Shown one piece after another: positions 6,911 through 14,347 of a DNA stretch of 26,469 nucleotides. The stretch is taken from NCBI GenBank assembly GCA_002501135.1, contig DLRQ01000023.1, positions 1 to 26,469 of the forward strand, read 5' to 3'. Within the stretch, counting starts at the first letter, position 1. Every line of letters begins with the position of its first letter. The notes under the pieces are model-generated. The model saw only the letters and a list, made by a program, of their open reading frames with translations. It did no database searches and was not told the DNA's origin. Both the position numbers and the translations under genes were made by a program. Origin of the DNA: Candidatus Neomicrothrix sp. UBA7884. GTDB lineage: Bacteria > Actinomycetota > Acidimicrobiia > Acidimicrobiales > MedAcidi-G1.

Positions 6911-6916
6911 AGGCTA
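6911..6916 (-). promoter_or_regulatory. Possible -10 of a leaderless aroK promoter
   Basis: TAGCCT on the minus strand, six bases before the ATG at 6904, the spacing expected if transcription begins at the A of the start codon. No -35 hexamer is recognised. One of several such elements at starts without a Shine-Dalgarno. Confidence 0.4.
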
Positions 6917-6951
6917 CTGATGCCGACCCTCCGGCTCGGGCGAATACCGCT

Positions 6952-7422
6952 TCAGGTGATCGAAACGACCATGACCGCTGCGGCTCCCAGCCACGGACCG
7001 AATGCCAGCGTCTGAGGCCACCCGTGCCCGCGGAGCCGACCGAGAACCTGCCACACCAGGGCAAACAGGCAGGCGAGAACCAGCGCAGTGAGGACCGCTG
7101 TGGGAAACCCAATTCCCGCAGCGAAGCCGATCTGCCATCCCATGGGGACGGCCAACTTCACGTCGCCACCGCCGAGGCCCGATGGGGCAAGCGCCCGGAC
7201 CGTGAACAGCAGGCCGCCGTACGTGAGAGCGCTGACACAGGCCCACAACAGGCTCCCGGGGCGCCCACCTGAGACGGCCGCGGCTGCGTCGAGGAGTACG
7301 AGACCCGCCAGGAGGGTGGCGACCATCGGGTCCGGCAGGCGCCGGCTGCGCAGGTCCACAATCGACAGGGCCACAATCCAGACCGTCATCCATGCCAGGG
7401 CCACGGCCTGGGCCTGATCCAC
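6952..7422 (-). CDS. A24 type IV prepilin peptidase, catalytic domain only
   Basis: An integral membrane aspartic peptidase that removes the leader of type IV pilin-like precursors. The two catalytic aspartates are in the expected places: D23 in IVDLRSRRLPDP and D87 in GLGGGDVKLA (the GxGD motif). The FGPWLGAA segment near the C terminus is also typical. Hydrophobicity suggests about five to six membrane segments in 156 residues. The N-terminal cysteine-rich methylase domain of PilD is absent, as in TadV/CpaA-type and actinobacterial enzymes. It lies 15 bases after aroE and before aroK. No pilin or secretion ATPase gene is in the window, so the substrate is unknown. The GTG at 7422 lacks a good ribosome site; the ATG at codon 12 (7389) would cut into the first membrane segment. 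Confidence 0.85.
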   Translation of the reverse strand: MDQAQAVALAWMTVWIVALSIVDLRSRRLPDPMVATLLAGLVLLDAAAAVSGGRPGSLLWACVSALTYGGLLFTVRALAPSGLGGGDVKLAVPMGWQIGFAAGIGFPTAVLTALVLACLFALVWQVLGRLRGHGWPQTLAFGPWLGAAAVMVVSIT

Positions 7423-7437
7423 GGGGGCTACAGGGGT

Positions 7438-8286
7438 TCAGCTGGCTGCGCGGGCGGCCAACTCGGCCCGTGCAGCCTGTTCCATGGCCGCCACCGGTGC
7501 CTCCCCACCTGTCCAGTGGGTGAAGGCAAGCGCAGCCTGGAAGATGAGCATCGAGAGGCCTCCGTGGGCCTCGATCCCGCGTTCGCGGAGTGCCACCACC
7601 CATGGTGTGGCGAGGGGGTGGTAGATGAGGTCAACGGCGACCTGGCCCGGGTTAAGGAGGTCGGGGTCGACGGGCATGGCCGAGCCGCCTTCACCCATGC
7701 CCACCGGTGTCGCGTTGACAACCAGGTCGGCGCCAGCCACCGCAGCGGTGTCGGCCACCCGCCCGACCCCGTCGGCGAGGCCGGCAGCCACCTCTGCCCT
7801 GCCTGGTGTCCGGTTGACCACTGCCACGTCTGATGCTCCGGCGACAGCCAGGGCGTGCACGACGGCCCTGGCTGCACCACCCGCCCCGAGAACGACGGCC
7901 GTGCGACCTGCGGGGTCAAAGCCGGCATCGTGGGCAAGACCGTCGATGAAGCCACCGCCATCGGTGTTGTGGCCGACGAGGCGTTGTCCGTCGACGACCA
8001 CGCAGTTCACGGCGTTAAGCCGTCGGGCCACGTCGCCCAGTTCGTTGACCGCTGCGGCAACGGCTGCCTTGTGCGGCATTGTCACCGAGAGGCCCACGAG
8101 GCCCTCGCTGCGGGCCCAGTCGAGTGCCCGTGTGGTGTCGCCCTCGGCCACCTCGTGTGCAATGAACGTCCAGTCCAGGTCGGCTGCAGTGAACGCCGCG
8201 TTCATGATCGCCGGAGACAGCGAGTGTGCGACCGGTGAGCCGATGACCGCCGCCATGCGGGTACGGGACTTTGATGTGTCAGCCAC
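7438..8286 (-). CDS. aroE: Shikimate dehydrogenase
   Basis: Reduces 3-dehydroshikimate to shikimate with NADPH. Visible are the substrate motif SPVAHSLSP near the N terminus, SVTMPHK with the catalytic Lys, NTDGGGF with the catalytic Asp, the dinucleotide loop GAGGAARAV, NATPVGM and DLIYHPLATP. I start at GTG 8286, which has AAAGGA eight bases upstream and gives 282 residues. A TTG two codons earlier (8292) would put the same ribosome site only two bases away. The start overlaps the end of mltG by eight bases, implying coupling. It is separated from aroK-aroB-aroQ by the prepilin peptidase but belongs to the same pathway. Confidence 0.94.
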   Translation of the reverse strand: MADTSKSRTRMAAVIGSPVAHSLSPAIMNAAFTAADLDWTFIAHEVAEGDTTRALDWARSEGLVGLSVTMPHKAAVAAAVNELGDVARRLNAVNCVVVDGQRLVGHNTDGGGFIDGLAHDAGFDPAGRTAVVLGAGGAARAVVHALAVAGASDVAVVNRTPGRAEVAAGLADGVGRVADTAAVAGADLVVNATPVGMGEGGSAMPVDPDLLNPGQVAVDLIYHPLATPWVVALRERGIEAHGGLSMLIFQAALAFTHWTGGEAPVAAMEQAARAELAARAAS

Positions 8287-9595
8287 AGCCAAGGTCCTTT
8301 TCTACACATACGCGCCGTGCAGCCTCGAACTCGTCGGCGGTCTCGGCAAACGTGTGGGCGCCGACGACTTCGTTCTCGTCGGTACGCACGTAGTAGAGCC
8401 AGGGCCCGTCGGCAGGGGCAAGGGCGGCCTTGAGAGAGGAACGGCCCGGGGCTGCAATGGGTGTTGGTGGCAGGCCGGCTACGACCCTCGTGTTCCACAG
8501 GGACTCGGTGGCCAGGTCCTCGGCGGTGAGGGGCTCACCGGCGGTCTTGGCCACGGCGTAGCGGGTGCTGGCGTCGATGCCGAGCGTCCATCCGAGGTTC
8601 AACCTGTTGTGGATGACCCGGCTGATCTTGGCCCGGTCACCGTCGAGCAGGGCCTCCTCCTCGATGAGCGAGGCCAGGATGACGGTGTCGTACGGGGTGA
8701 GGCCAAGTTCCACCGAACGCTGCTCCAGGTTGAGTTCCTCTACGACCGCCAGGAACTGGTCGTGCATTCGGATCAGCAACCCCAGTTCGTCGGTGATCGT
8801 GGCATCGTCGAGCTGGTAGGTGTCGGGGAACAGCAGGCCCTCAACCAGAAGGAATGGCAGCTCGCCGGGATAGTGCTCCCAGATGAGGCGGTCGCTGGCG
8901 AGGGCGGCACGCATCTGGGCCTCGTCGAAGGTCGGCATTCTGCGGACCACACGGTTCACCATCTGGTTCAGGGTCAGGCCCTCGGGGATCGTGATGCGGA
9001 TGACCTCTTCGGGCAGGGGACCCTCTTCCAGCAGGGCAACCGTGTCATCAAAGGAGAGGTGTTCCCGGAGCACGTAGTTGCCCGCCTGGAACGAGTACTC
9101 GGCCCCGGTCTGGCAGTCGATGAGCCATTGCAGTCCTGAGGGACACCGCATCCACTGGCGGAACATCGCAGGATGGTCGATCACGCCGGCATCGCCAAGG
9201 GCCACCGCAACGTCGTTGGTCGACCAGCCTTCCTGGATGGTCAGCTCGACATCGTCGCCGGGTGGTGCGCTGGGGCGAAGTTGGTTGTCGACCCAGCTGC
9301 GGAACCCGCCGAAGGCGACGGCCGCTCCGAGCAGCGCAACGGCAAGAACACCTCCCCACCTGGGGATGGGACCCAGCAGTGGCCGGTGACGCACCCAGGT
9401 GACGTCGGGGCTGGGCTCGTCGGTCGGGAGGGGGCGCGTCGTGACGATGGCCTCGTCGGGCTCCTGTCCTGGGTGGTCGGCCTCCCATGAGGGCACCTGC
9501 TCGACGGGACGTGTCTCTGCGAACTCGGGTTCGGAGTGCAGGTCGATGTGGTCGCTGCCGGGCCCGTCGGGGGTGACAGGTGTGTCGTCGCTCAC
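8279..9595 (-). CDS. mltG: Endolytic murein transglycosylase MltG (YceG-like)
   Basis: A membrane-anchored lytic transglycosylase that cuts nascent glycan strands and is thought to end their growth. The 438 residues show an acidic cytosolic N-terminal region of about 75 residues, one membrane segment (GGVLAVALLGAAVAFGG, about 82-98), then a LysM-like extracytoplasmic part with IPEGLTLNQMV and the YceG core: VEGLLFPDTYQL, ASLIEEEA with the catalytic Glu, NRLNLGWTLGIDAST and NTRVVAGLPPTPIAAPG. The GTG at 9595 overlaps the ruvX stop as GTGA and has AGGGGAG eight bases upstream; an ATG 11 codons earlier lies inside ruvX and lacks support. The ruvX-mltG-aroE order is widespread in actinomycetes. 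Confidence 0.93.
   Translation of the reverse strand: MSDDTPVTPDGPGSDHIDLHSEPEFAETRPVEQVPSWEADHPGQEPDEAIVTTRPLPTDEPSPDVTWVRHRPLLGPIPRWGGVLAVALLGAAVAFGGFRSWVDNQLRPSAPPGDDVELTIQEGWSTNDVAVALGDAGVIDHPAMFRQWMRCPSGLQWLIDCQTGAEYSFQAGNYVLREHLSFDDTVALLEEGPLPEEVIRITIPEGLTLNQMVNRVVRRMPTFDEAQMRAALASDRLIWEHYPGELPFLLVEGLLFPDTYQLDDATITDELGLLIRMHDQFLAVVEELNLEQRSVELGLTPYDTVILASLIEEEALLDGDRAKISRVIHNRLNLGWTLGIDASTRYAVAKTAGEPLTAEDLATESLWNTRVVAGLPPTPIAAPGRSSLKAALAPADGPWLYYVRTDENEVVGAHTFAETADEFEAARRVCVEKDLGCG
8295..8300 (-). promoter_or_regulatory. Shine-Dalgarno deciding the aroE start
   Basis: AAAGGA lies eight bases before the GTG at 8286 and only two before the TTG at 8292, which favours the GTG start. Confidence 0.6.
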
Positions 9596-10020
9596 GGGGA
9601 CTGCTCCCCTGCCCGGCCCTCGAGCCATGCCTGGAGCATCACCGAGGCGGCCACCTTGTCGACGACCTTGCGGCGATCCTCTCCGCGCATGTCCTGTTCG
9701 CGAAGTTGGCGGTCGGCGGTGACCGTGGTGAGGCGCTCATCGTGGGTCTGTACCGGCACGGTCAACCGTGTCGCCAACTGGTCGGCTTCGGCGATCATGC
9801 TCCTGGCCATCGGGCCGATTGAGCCGTCCAGTGAGTAGGGCACGCCGACAACCACGACCTCGGCCTCCCATTCGGCGACGAGGGCTGCCACAGCGCGGTG
9901 CTCGCCCTCCCTATCGCCGGTGCGTGCCAGAACCTCGATGGGCATTGCCAGGTAGCCGTCGCTGTCGCTGACCGCCACGCCGATCCGCTTCGTTCCAAGG
10001 TCGAGGCCGATTGCCCGCAC
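9592..10020 (-). CDS. ruvX: RuvX / YqgF RNase H-fold nuclease
   Basis: A small RNase H-like nuclease proposed to act as a Holliday-junction resolvase and, in E. coli, in 16S rRNA 5'-end processing. In 142 residues it shows GLDLGTKRIGVAVSD (5-19, first catalytic Asp D7), VVVGVPYSLDGS with the conserved Gly-x-Pro turn, DERLTTV with the middle acidic residue, and VDKVAASVMLQAWL near the C terminus with the last Asp. The GTG start at 10020 is 15 bases after the alaS stop without a clear ribosome site. Its TGA overlaps mltG. The alaS-ruvX pairing is very common in bacteria. Confidence 0.93.
   Translation of the reverse strand: MRAIGLDLGTKRIGVAVSDSDGYLAMPIEVLARTGDREGEHRAVAALVAEWEAEVVVVGVPYSLDGSIGPMARSMIAEADQLATRLTVPVQTHDERLTTVTADRQLREQDMRGEDRRKVVDKVAASVMLQAWLEGRAGEQSP
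9604..9610 (-). promoter_or_regulatory. Shine-Dalgarno deciding the mltG start
   Basis: AGGGGAG lies eight bases before the GTG at 9595 and downstream of the alternative ATG at 9628, so it supports the GTG. Confidence 0.65.
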
Positions 10021-10035
10021 GACTGCGCCGCGGGC

Positions 10036-12606
10036 CTAGCCGGCCAGGGCTGCTGCCCGTGCCTGTTCGAGTGCCTCGGCAAGGTTCTCGGGGGACCTGC
10101 CGCCGACGACGGTGAGGTCTGGGCTGGGGCGCCCGCCACCGTCGATCGTCTTGGCGGCGTCGGCTACGAGCGCACCGGCATCGAGGCCGCTGTCGGGGGC
10201 TACGGCTGCCACCAGGGCTGCCCCGCCTCCGTCGGGCGATGTGCCCAGCACCACGGCCCGGACCCCGTCGCGGTCACGTATGGCTGCGGCCAGGTCGCGG
10301 AGGCCGTCGCGGTCTATGCCATCGACCATGGTCACGACGATGCCGTTGTCGGCCGAGGCTGCCAGCTCGTCGGCGCGGCCCAGGGCAAGGTCGCGTCTGG
10401 CACCGGCCAGCTCGGAGCGAACGGCCTTGGCCTCGGCGAGGCGTCGGGCGATGCCATCGATGAGGTCATCGACCGGTACTCCCACCAGGTCGGCGGCTTC
10501 GGCCAGGGATGCCTCGGCCCCACGGAGCCGGTCAATGGGTGCGGTTCCGGTTATGGCCTCGAGGCGACGGATGTTGGAGCCGATGGAGCTCTCTGTGGTG
10601 ATCTTCACGGGCCCGATGTCACCCAGGGCCGACACGTGGGTTCCACCGCAGAGTTCAACCGAGTTGGGGCCGGCCTCGAGCACGCGTACCTGGTCTCCGT
10701 ACTTGTCGCCGAAGAAGGCAATGGCGCCGAGGGCCTCGGCTTCTTCGCGGCTGGTCTCGAAGTTGCGGCATTCGTGGTTGGAGAGGATCTCGGCGTTGGT
10801 GAGGTTCTCGACGGCCGCCACCTGTTCGGCGGTCATTGCCTCAAAGTGGCTGAAGTCAAAACGCAGGTGGTCGGGTCCGACCCATGATCCCTGCTGCTTG
10901 ACGTGGTCGCCCAGAACCTGTCGCAGCGCCCAGTGGAGGATGTGGGTGCCGGTGTGGTTGCGGCGGATTGCCGCGCGTCGTTCGGTGTCGATGGCGGCCG
11001 TCACGGTCTGCCCCACCTCGGGGCCCAAGGCGTCGGCAGTGACCTTGTGACAGTGCAGGCCGTCGAGGGCGAGGGTGGTGTCGAGAACCTCGACGGAGCC
11101 GCCGGCCCAGGTGATGGTTCCGGTGTCGCCCACCTGGCCGCCGGACTCGGCGTAGAACGGGGTCTGGTCGAGAACAACCGTGTCGCTGTCGGAATACACC
11201 ACTACAGCCTCGGCCTCGTTGTGATCGCGCCCTACGAACCCGGTAGGGCCGCCCGCCTCGAGTACGGAGCGCAGGTCGCCGACAGATGCTGTGGTGCCGT
11301 CCTTCCGGGCTGAGCGGGCCATCTCCTGCTGGTGGGCCATCGCCACGCCGAAGGCCTCGTTGTCGACGGCCACACCCTTTTCGGCCGTGATCTCCTGGGT
11401 CAACTCAAGAGGGAAGCCATAGGTGTCGTGCAGCTTGAAAGCCACGTCTCCGTCGAGAGTGGAGCCCTCGCCCAGACCTTCGAGCGCATCGTCGAGGATC
11501 GCCAGGCCGGTCCGCAGGGTCTCCCTGAAACGGCCTTCCTCGCGCTCGAGGACGTCGCGCACGAAAGCGTGGTTGCGGACCAGTTCGGGGTAGTCGTCGC
11601 CCATGATGGCCACCACCGCATCGACCAGGTCTGGCATGACGAGATCCTCGACCCCGAGCAGCCAGGCGTGGCGCACGGCTCGTCGAATGATGCGGCGCAG
11701 CACGTAGCCGCGGTCCTCGTTGCTGGGGAACACCCCGTCGCTGATGAGGAAGGTTGAGGATCGGGCATGGTCGGCCAGGATTTGCTGTGAGACGTCGGTG
11801 CGTTCGCTGGAGCCATGTTGCACGCCGGTTATGTCGCCGATCGTGGCGAGGAGGCGCACGAACTCGTCGGTCTCCCAGACCGAGTCGACCCCCTCCAGGA
11901 CAGAGAGGATGCGCTCGAGGCCGGCGCCGGTGTCGATCGACGGGGCTGGCAGCGGTGTCATCGAGCCATCCTCATGCTGTTCAAACTGCATGAACACCAG
12001 GTTCCAGATCTCGATGAAGCGTTCCTCGTCGCCGTGGGCGGGACCGCCGTCGTCGCCGAAGTCGGGGCCCTTGTCCCAGAAGATCTCAGAGCAGGGTCCG
12101 CACGGCCCGGTGTCGGCCATACGCCAGTAGTTGTCCTCGTCGAGGCGCTGGATGCGCTCGGCTGGCACACCGACCTCGTCGCGCCAGATGGCCTCAGCCT
12201 CGTCGTCGCTGAGGTGCACTGTTACCCAGAGACGGTCGGGGTCGAGGCCCAACGTGCCGGTCACGAACTCCCAGGCGTAGGCGCATGCGTCGGACTTGAA
12301 GTAGTCGCCGAAGCTGAAGTTGCCCATCATCTCGAAGAAGGTGAGGTGACGGCTGGTGCGACCCACCTCGTCGAGGTCGTTGTGCTTGCCGCCGGCCCTC
12401 ACGCACTTCTGGACGGTTACGGCACGGTCCCACGGGGCCGGTTGTTCACCCACGAAGTAGGGCTTGAAGGGGACCATTCCGGCCACCGTGAACAACAGCG
12501 TGGGGTCGTGCGGGATCAGGCTGCCGGAGGGCTCATGGTGGTGGCCCCTGTCGACGAAGAAGTCGACGAATGCGCGTCTTACGCCGTTGGCTGAGTGTTC
12601 TGCCAT
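10036..12606 (-). CDS. alaS: Alanyl-tRNA synthetase
   Basis: Charges tRNA-Ala with alanine and edits Ser/Gly mischarging. The 856-residue chain has the full bacterial architecture: class II catalytic core (about 1-240) with TSRHLTFFEMMGNFSFGDYF (84-103) and DTGAGLERI (225-233), the tRNA-binding helical domain, the editing domain with HTGTH (551-555) and the CGGTH zinc site (C653, H657), and a C-terminal DHHA1-type domain. The usual glycine-rich run near the end is reduced to GGGRPSPDLTVVGG. No Shine-Dalgarno is seen; TAGAGT lies nine bases before the ATG at 12606, so a very short leader is possible. The gene upstream is a small membrane protein 53 bases away, and ruvX follows after 15 bases. 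Confidence 0.97.
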   Translation of the reverse strand: MAEHSANGVRRAFVDFFVDRGHHHEPSGSLIPHDPTLLFTVAGMVPFKPYFVGEQPAPWDRAVTVQKCVRAGGKHNDLDEVGRTSRHLTFFEMMGNFSFGDYFKSDACAYAWEFVTGTLGLDPDRLWVTVHLSDDEAEAIWRDEVGVPAERIQRLDEDNYWRMADTGPCGPCSEIFWDKGPDFGDDGGPAHGDEERFIEIWNLVFMQFEQHEDGSMTPLPAPSIDTGAGLERILSVLEGVDSVWETDEFVRLLATIGDITGVQHGSSERTDVSQQILADHARSSTFLISDGVFPSNEDRGYVLRRIIRRAVRHAWLLGVEDLVMPDLVDAVVAIMGDDYPELVRNHAFVRDVLEREEGRFRETLRTGLAILDDALEGLGEGSTLDGDVAFKLHDTYGFPLELTQEITAEKGVAVDNEAFGVAMAHQQEMARSARKDGTTASVGDLRSVLEAGGPTGFVGRDHNEAEAVVVYSDSDTVVLDQTPFYAESGGQVGDTGTITWAGGSVEVLDTTLALDGLHCHKVTADALGPEVGQTVTAAIDTERRAAIRRNHTGTHILHWALRQVLGDHVKQQGSWVGPDHLRFDFSHFEAMTAEQVAAVENLTNAEILSNHECRNFETSREEAEALGAIAFFGDKYGDQVRVLEAGPNSVELCGGTHVSALGDIGPVKITTESSIGSNIRRLEAITGTAPIDRLRGAEASLAEAADLVGVPVDDLIDGIARRLAEAKAVRSELAGARRDLALGRADELAASADNGIVVTMVDGIDRDGLRDLAAAIRDRDGVRAVVLGTSPDGGGAALVAAVAPDSGLDAGALVADAAKTIDGGGRPSPDLTVVGGRSPENLAEALEQARAAALAG

Positions 12607-12615
12607 GGTCGGGCC

Positions 12616-12621
12616 ACTCTA
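12616..12621 (-). promoter_or_regulatory. Possible -10 of an alaS promoter with very short leader
   Basis: TAGAGT followed by GGCCCGACC and the ATG at 12606. The same layout, TAGGCT then GGCCCGCCC then ATG, occurs at queA. No -35 is recognised. Confidence 0.35.
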
Positions 12622-12659
12622 CCGGGGTGGCTCCGGCGGCTATGAGCAGGTTGCGTGAC

Positions 12660-12962
12660 TCAGCGGAGGGGCCCGGCCGGTCGATGGGTGCGTCGTGACC
12701 GCTGCCCGCTGCGGCGGAAGCCGTAGTCGTGTCCGTTGGAGCCTGCCGGGTCGTCGGCTGCGATGTCGTCACGGATCTGCCTGACCCTGCGCACCAGGTC
12801 CGCTCCCTGGTCGACAACGGCCGATGACCGCTCGGCAATCTCCCGGCGAAGGTGTTCAGGGGTGTAGCGCTCGACGGTTCGGCGCAGGCGCCGCTGGAAC
12901 CACATGGAGGTGGCGTTGCCCACCAGCCATCCAATGACAAGCCAGAAGATGCGGCGTCTCAT
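12660..12962 (-). CDS. Small single-span membrane protein of unknown function
   Basis: A 100-residue protein I do not recognise by sequence. Residues 5-22 (IFWLVIGWLVGNATSMWF) form one membrane segment after a basic MRRR start, so the C terminus may stay outside or inside depending on the positive-inside rule; the strongly basic part right after the segment (QRRLRRTVER) leaves this open. Residues about 33-70 form an amphipathic, charge-rich helix, and the tail is Arg-rich and probably disordered. The ATG at 12962 overlaps the rarA stop as ATGA and has GGGAGG six bases upstream, so this start is well supported. Small one-span proteins also lie between rarA and alaS in streptomycetes (DUF6167-like); homology to those is inference from position and layout. 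Confidence 0.75.
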   Translation of the reverse strand: MRRRIFWLVIGWLVGNATSMWFQRRLRRTVERYTPEHLRREIAERSSAVVDQGADLVRRVRQIRDDIAADDPAGSNGHDYGFRRSGQRSRRTHRPAGPLR

Positions 12963-14287
12963 TTGCTGCCTCCCATGCTGCCGAGGCCGTCGGGTGGGTC
13001 TCCACGGTGGCAGGCCATGCGTTCGGTCACCTCCGCTTCGAACCCGTGTGGTGAGGGATCGTAGTAGGTGTTGTCGGCCACCTCGGGGGGCCTGTACTGC
13101 TGTGCCACCCACCCGGCCGGGTCGTCGTGGGGGTACTCGTAGCCGTCGCCATGACCCAGGTCGGCTGCTCCCCTGTAGTGGGCGTCGCGGAGGTGCATGG
13201 GCACTAGGCCGGTGCCGGCAGACCGGGCATCGGCCCCTGCCCGGCCCAACCCCACGGTTACCCGGTTGGACTTGGGTGCCGTTGCCAGGTGGACGACGGC
13301 GTGGGCCAGGTTCAGACGGGCTTCGGGAAGGCCGACGAACTCCACGGCCCTGGCTGCCGCATCGGCCACCAGGAGGGCCATTGGGTCGGCCATTCCGATG
13401 TCCTCGCTGGCGAGGATCACCAGGCGACGGGCAATGAAGCGGGCGTCCTCGCCGGCGTCGAGCATGCGGGCCAGCCAGTAGAGGCCGGCGTCAGCGTCGG
13501 AGCCGCGGATGCTCTTGATGAACGCGCTGATCACGTCGTAGTGCTCGTCGCGTCCGTAGAGAATTGCCTTGGTACCCAGCGCGGCCTCAGCGTCGTCGAC
13601 GCTGACCTGCTCCGATTCGCGCCCGGTGGCCAGGGCGGTGGCCACCTCGAGGCTGGTGAGCGCGTGTCGACCATCGCCGGCTGCCCTGTCCACGAGTAGT
13701 TCGATGGCGGCATCGTCGGCGGTCATTCCCTCGGCTTCGAGGCCACGGCCCAACAGGGCGACAAGGGCGTCCTCGTCGAGTGGCTCAAGGCGAAAGAGGG
13801 TGGAGCGCGAGAGCAGCGGCGCGTTGACCTCAAAGTAGGGGTTCTCGGTGGTGGCCCCGATGAGAACCAGCAGACCGGATTCCACCGACGGCAGCAGGGC
13901 GTCCTGCTGGGCCTTGTTGAAGCGGTGCACCTCGTCGAGAAACAAGATGGTGCCGACGTCACGCTCACCCAGCACGGCCTCGGCCCGTGCAATCAGTCCA
14001 CGGACGTCCTTGACGCTGGCGCTCACCGCTGACAGTTCGGTGAACTCCTTGGACGTCAGGCGGGCCACGAGGCGGGCGAGGCTCGTCTTGCCGGTGCCGG
14101 GTGGGCCCCAGAGGATGACTGAGGAAAGCCTGTCGGCCTCTATGAGACGTCGAAGTGGTCGTCCCGGCCCGACAAGATGTTCCTGTCCGACGACGTCGTC
14201 GAGGCTGGTCGGCCGCAGCCGGTCGGCCAGGGGCGCACGCCTGGTGAGACGCTCCCGGGCTGCATCTGAGAAGAGGTCACCGGCCAT
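12959..14287 (-). CDS. rarA: Replication-associated recombination ATPase RarA (MgsA)
   Basis: An AAA+ ATPase of the clamp-loader/RuvB clade that acts at stalled replication forks. In 442 residues it shows Walker A GPPGTGKT (61-68), Walker B FLDEVHRFNKAQQDALLP (about 117-134), the sensor GATTENP, then the C-terminal tetramerisation region with DEHYDVISAFIKSIRGSD and the MARMLDAGEDARFIARR-like block, ending in the HLRDAHY and YPHDDP segments typical of the family. I choose ATG 14287 because MAGDLFSDAA matches the usual RarA start; the ATG at 14317 would add ten residues and lies in the short space after aspS. Neither has a strong ribosome site. The small membrane protein gene overlaps its stop. 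Confidence 0.93.
   Translation of the reverse strand: MAGDLFSDAARERLTRRAPLADRLRPTSLDDVVGQEHLVGPGRPLRRLIEADRLSSVILWGPPGTGKTSLARLVARLTSKEFTELSAVSASVKDVRGLIARAEAVLGERDVGTILFLDEVHRFNKAQQDALLPSVESGLLVLIGATTENPYFEVNAPLLSRSTLFRLEPLDEDALVALLGRGLEAEGMTADDAAIELLVDRAAGDGRHALTSLEVATALATGRESEQVSVDDAEAALGTKAILYGRDEHYDVISAFIKSIRGSDADAGLYWLARMLDAGEDARFIARRLVILASEDIGMADPMALLVADAAARAVEFVGLPEARLNLAHAVVHLATAPKSNRVTVGLGRAGADARSAGTGLVPMHLRDAHYRGAADLGHGDGYEYPHDDPAGWVAQQYRPPEVADNTYYDPSPHGFEAEVTERMACHRGDPPDGLGSMGGSK
12969..12974 (-). promoter_or_regulatory. Shine-Dalgarno of the small membrane protein
   Basis: GGGAGG lies six bases before the ATG at 12962 and inside the last codons of rarA. It supports the short 100-residue reading over the upstream in-frame extension. 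Confidence 0.7.
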
Positions 14288-14347
14288 CAGCACCGAACCT
14301 AGGGCCTCGCCGGGCATCCGGGTGGACGGCCCTGCCGGATCTGTCGG

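Noticed and set aside
7625..9139. 504-residue plus-strand open frame
   Set aside because: It lies opposite aroE and mltG, is rich in Arg, Thr, Pro and Gly without any domain, and reflects codon bias of the real minus-strand genes. The same holds for the other long plus-strand frames (for example 9898-10887, 5088-6122, 4763-5704, 20339-20959).
9596..9628. ATG 9628 as the mltG start
   Set aside because: It lies upstream of the clear AGGGGAG site that serves GTG 9595, and overlaps ruvX by 37 bases.
12963..13112. 50-residue N-terminal extension of the small membrane protein
   Set aside because: It lies inside rarA, is Arg-rich, and the ATG at 12962 has its own good ribosome site.
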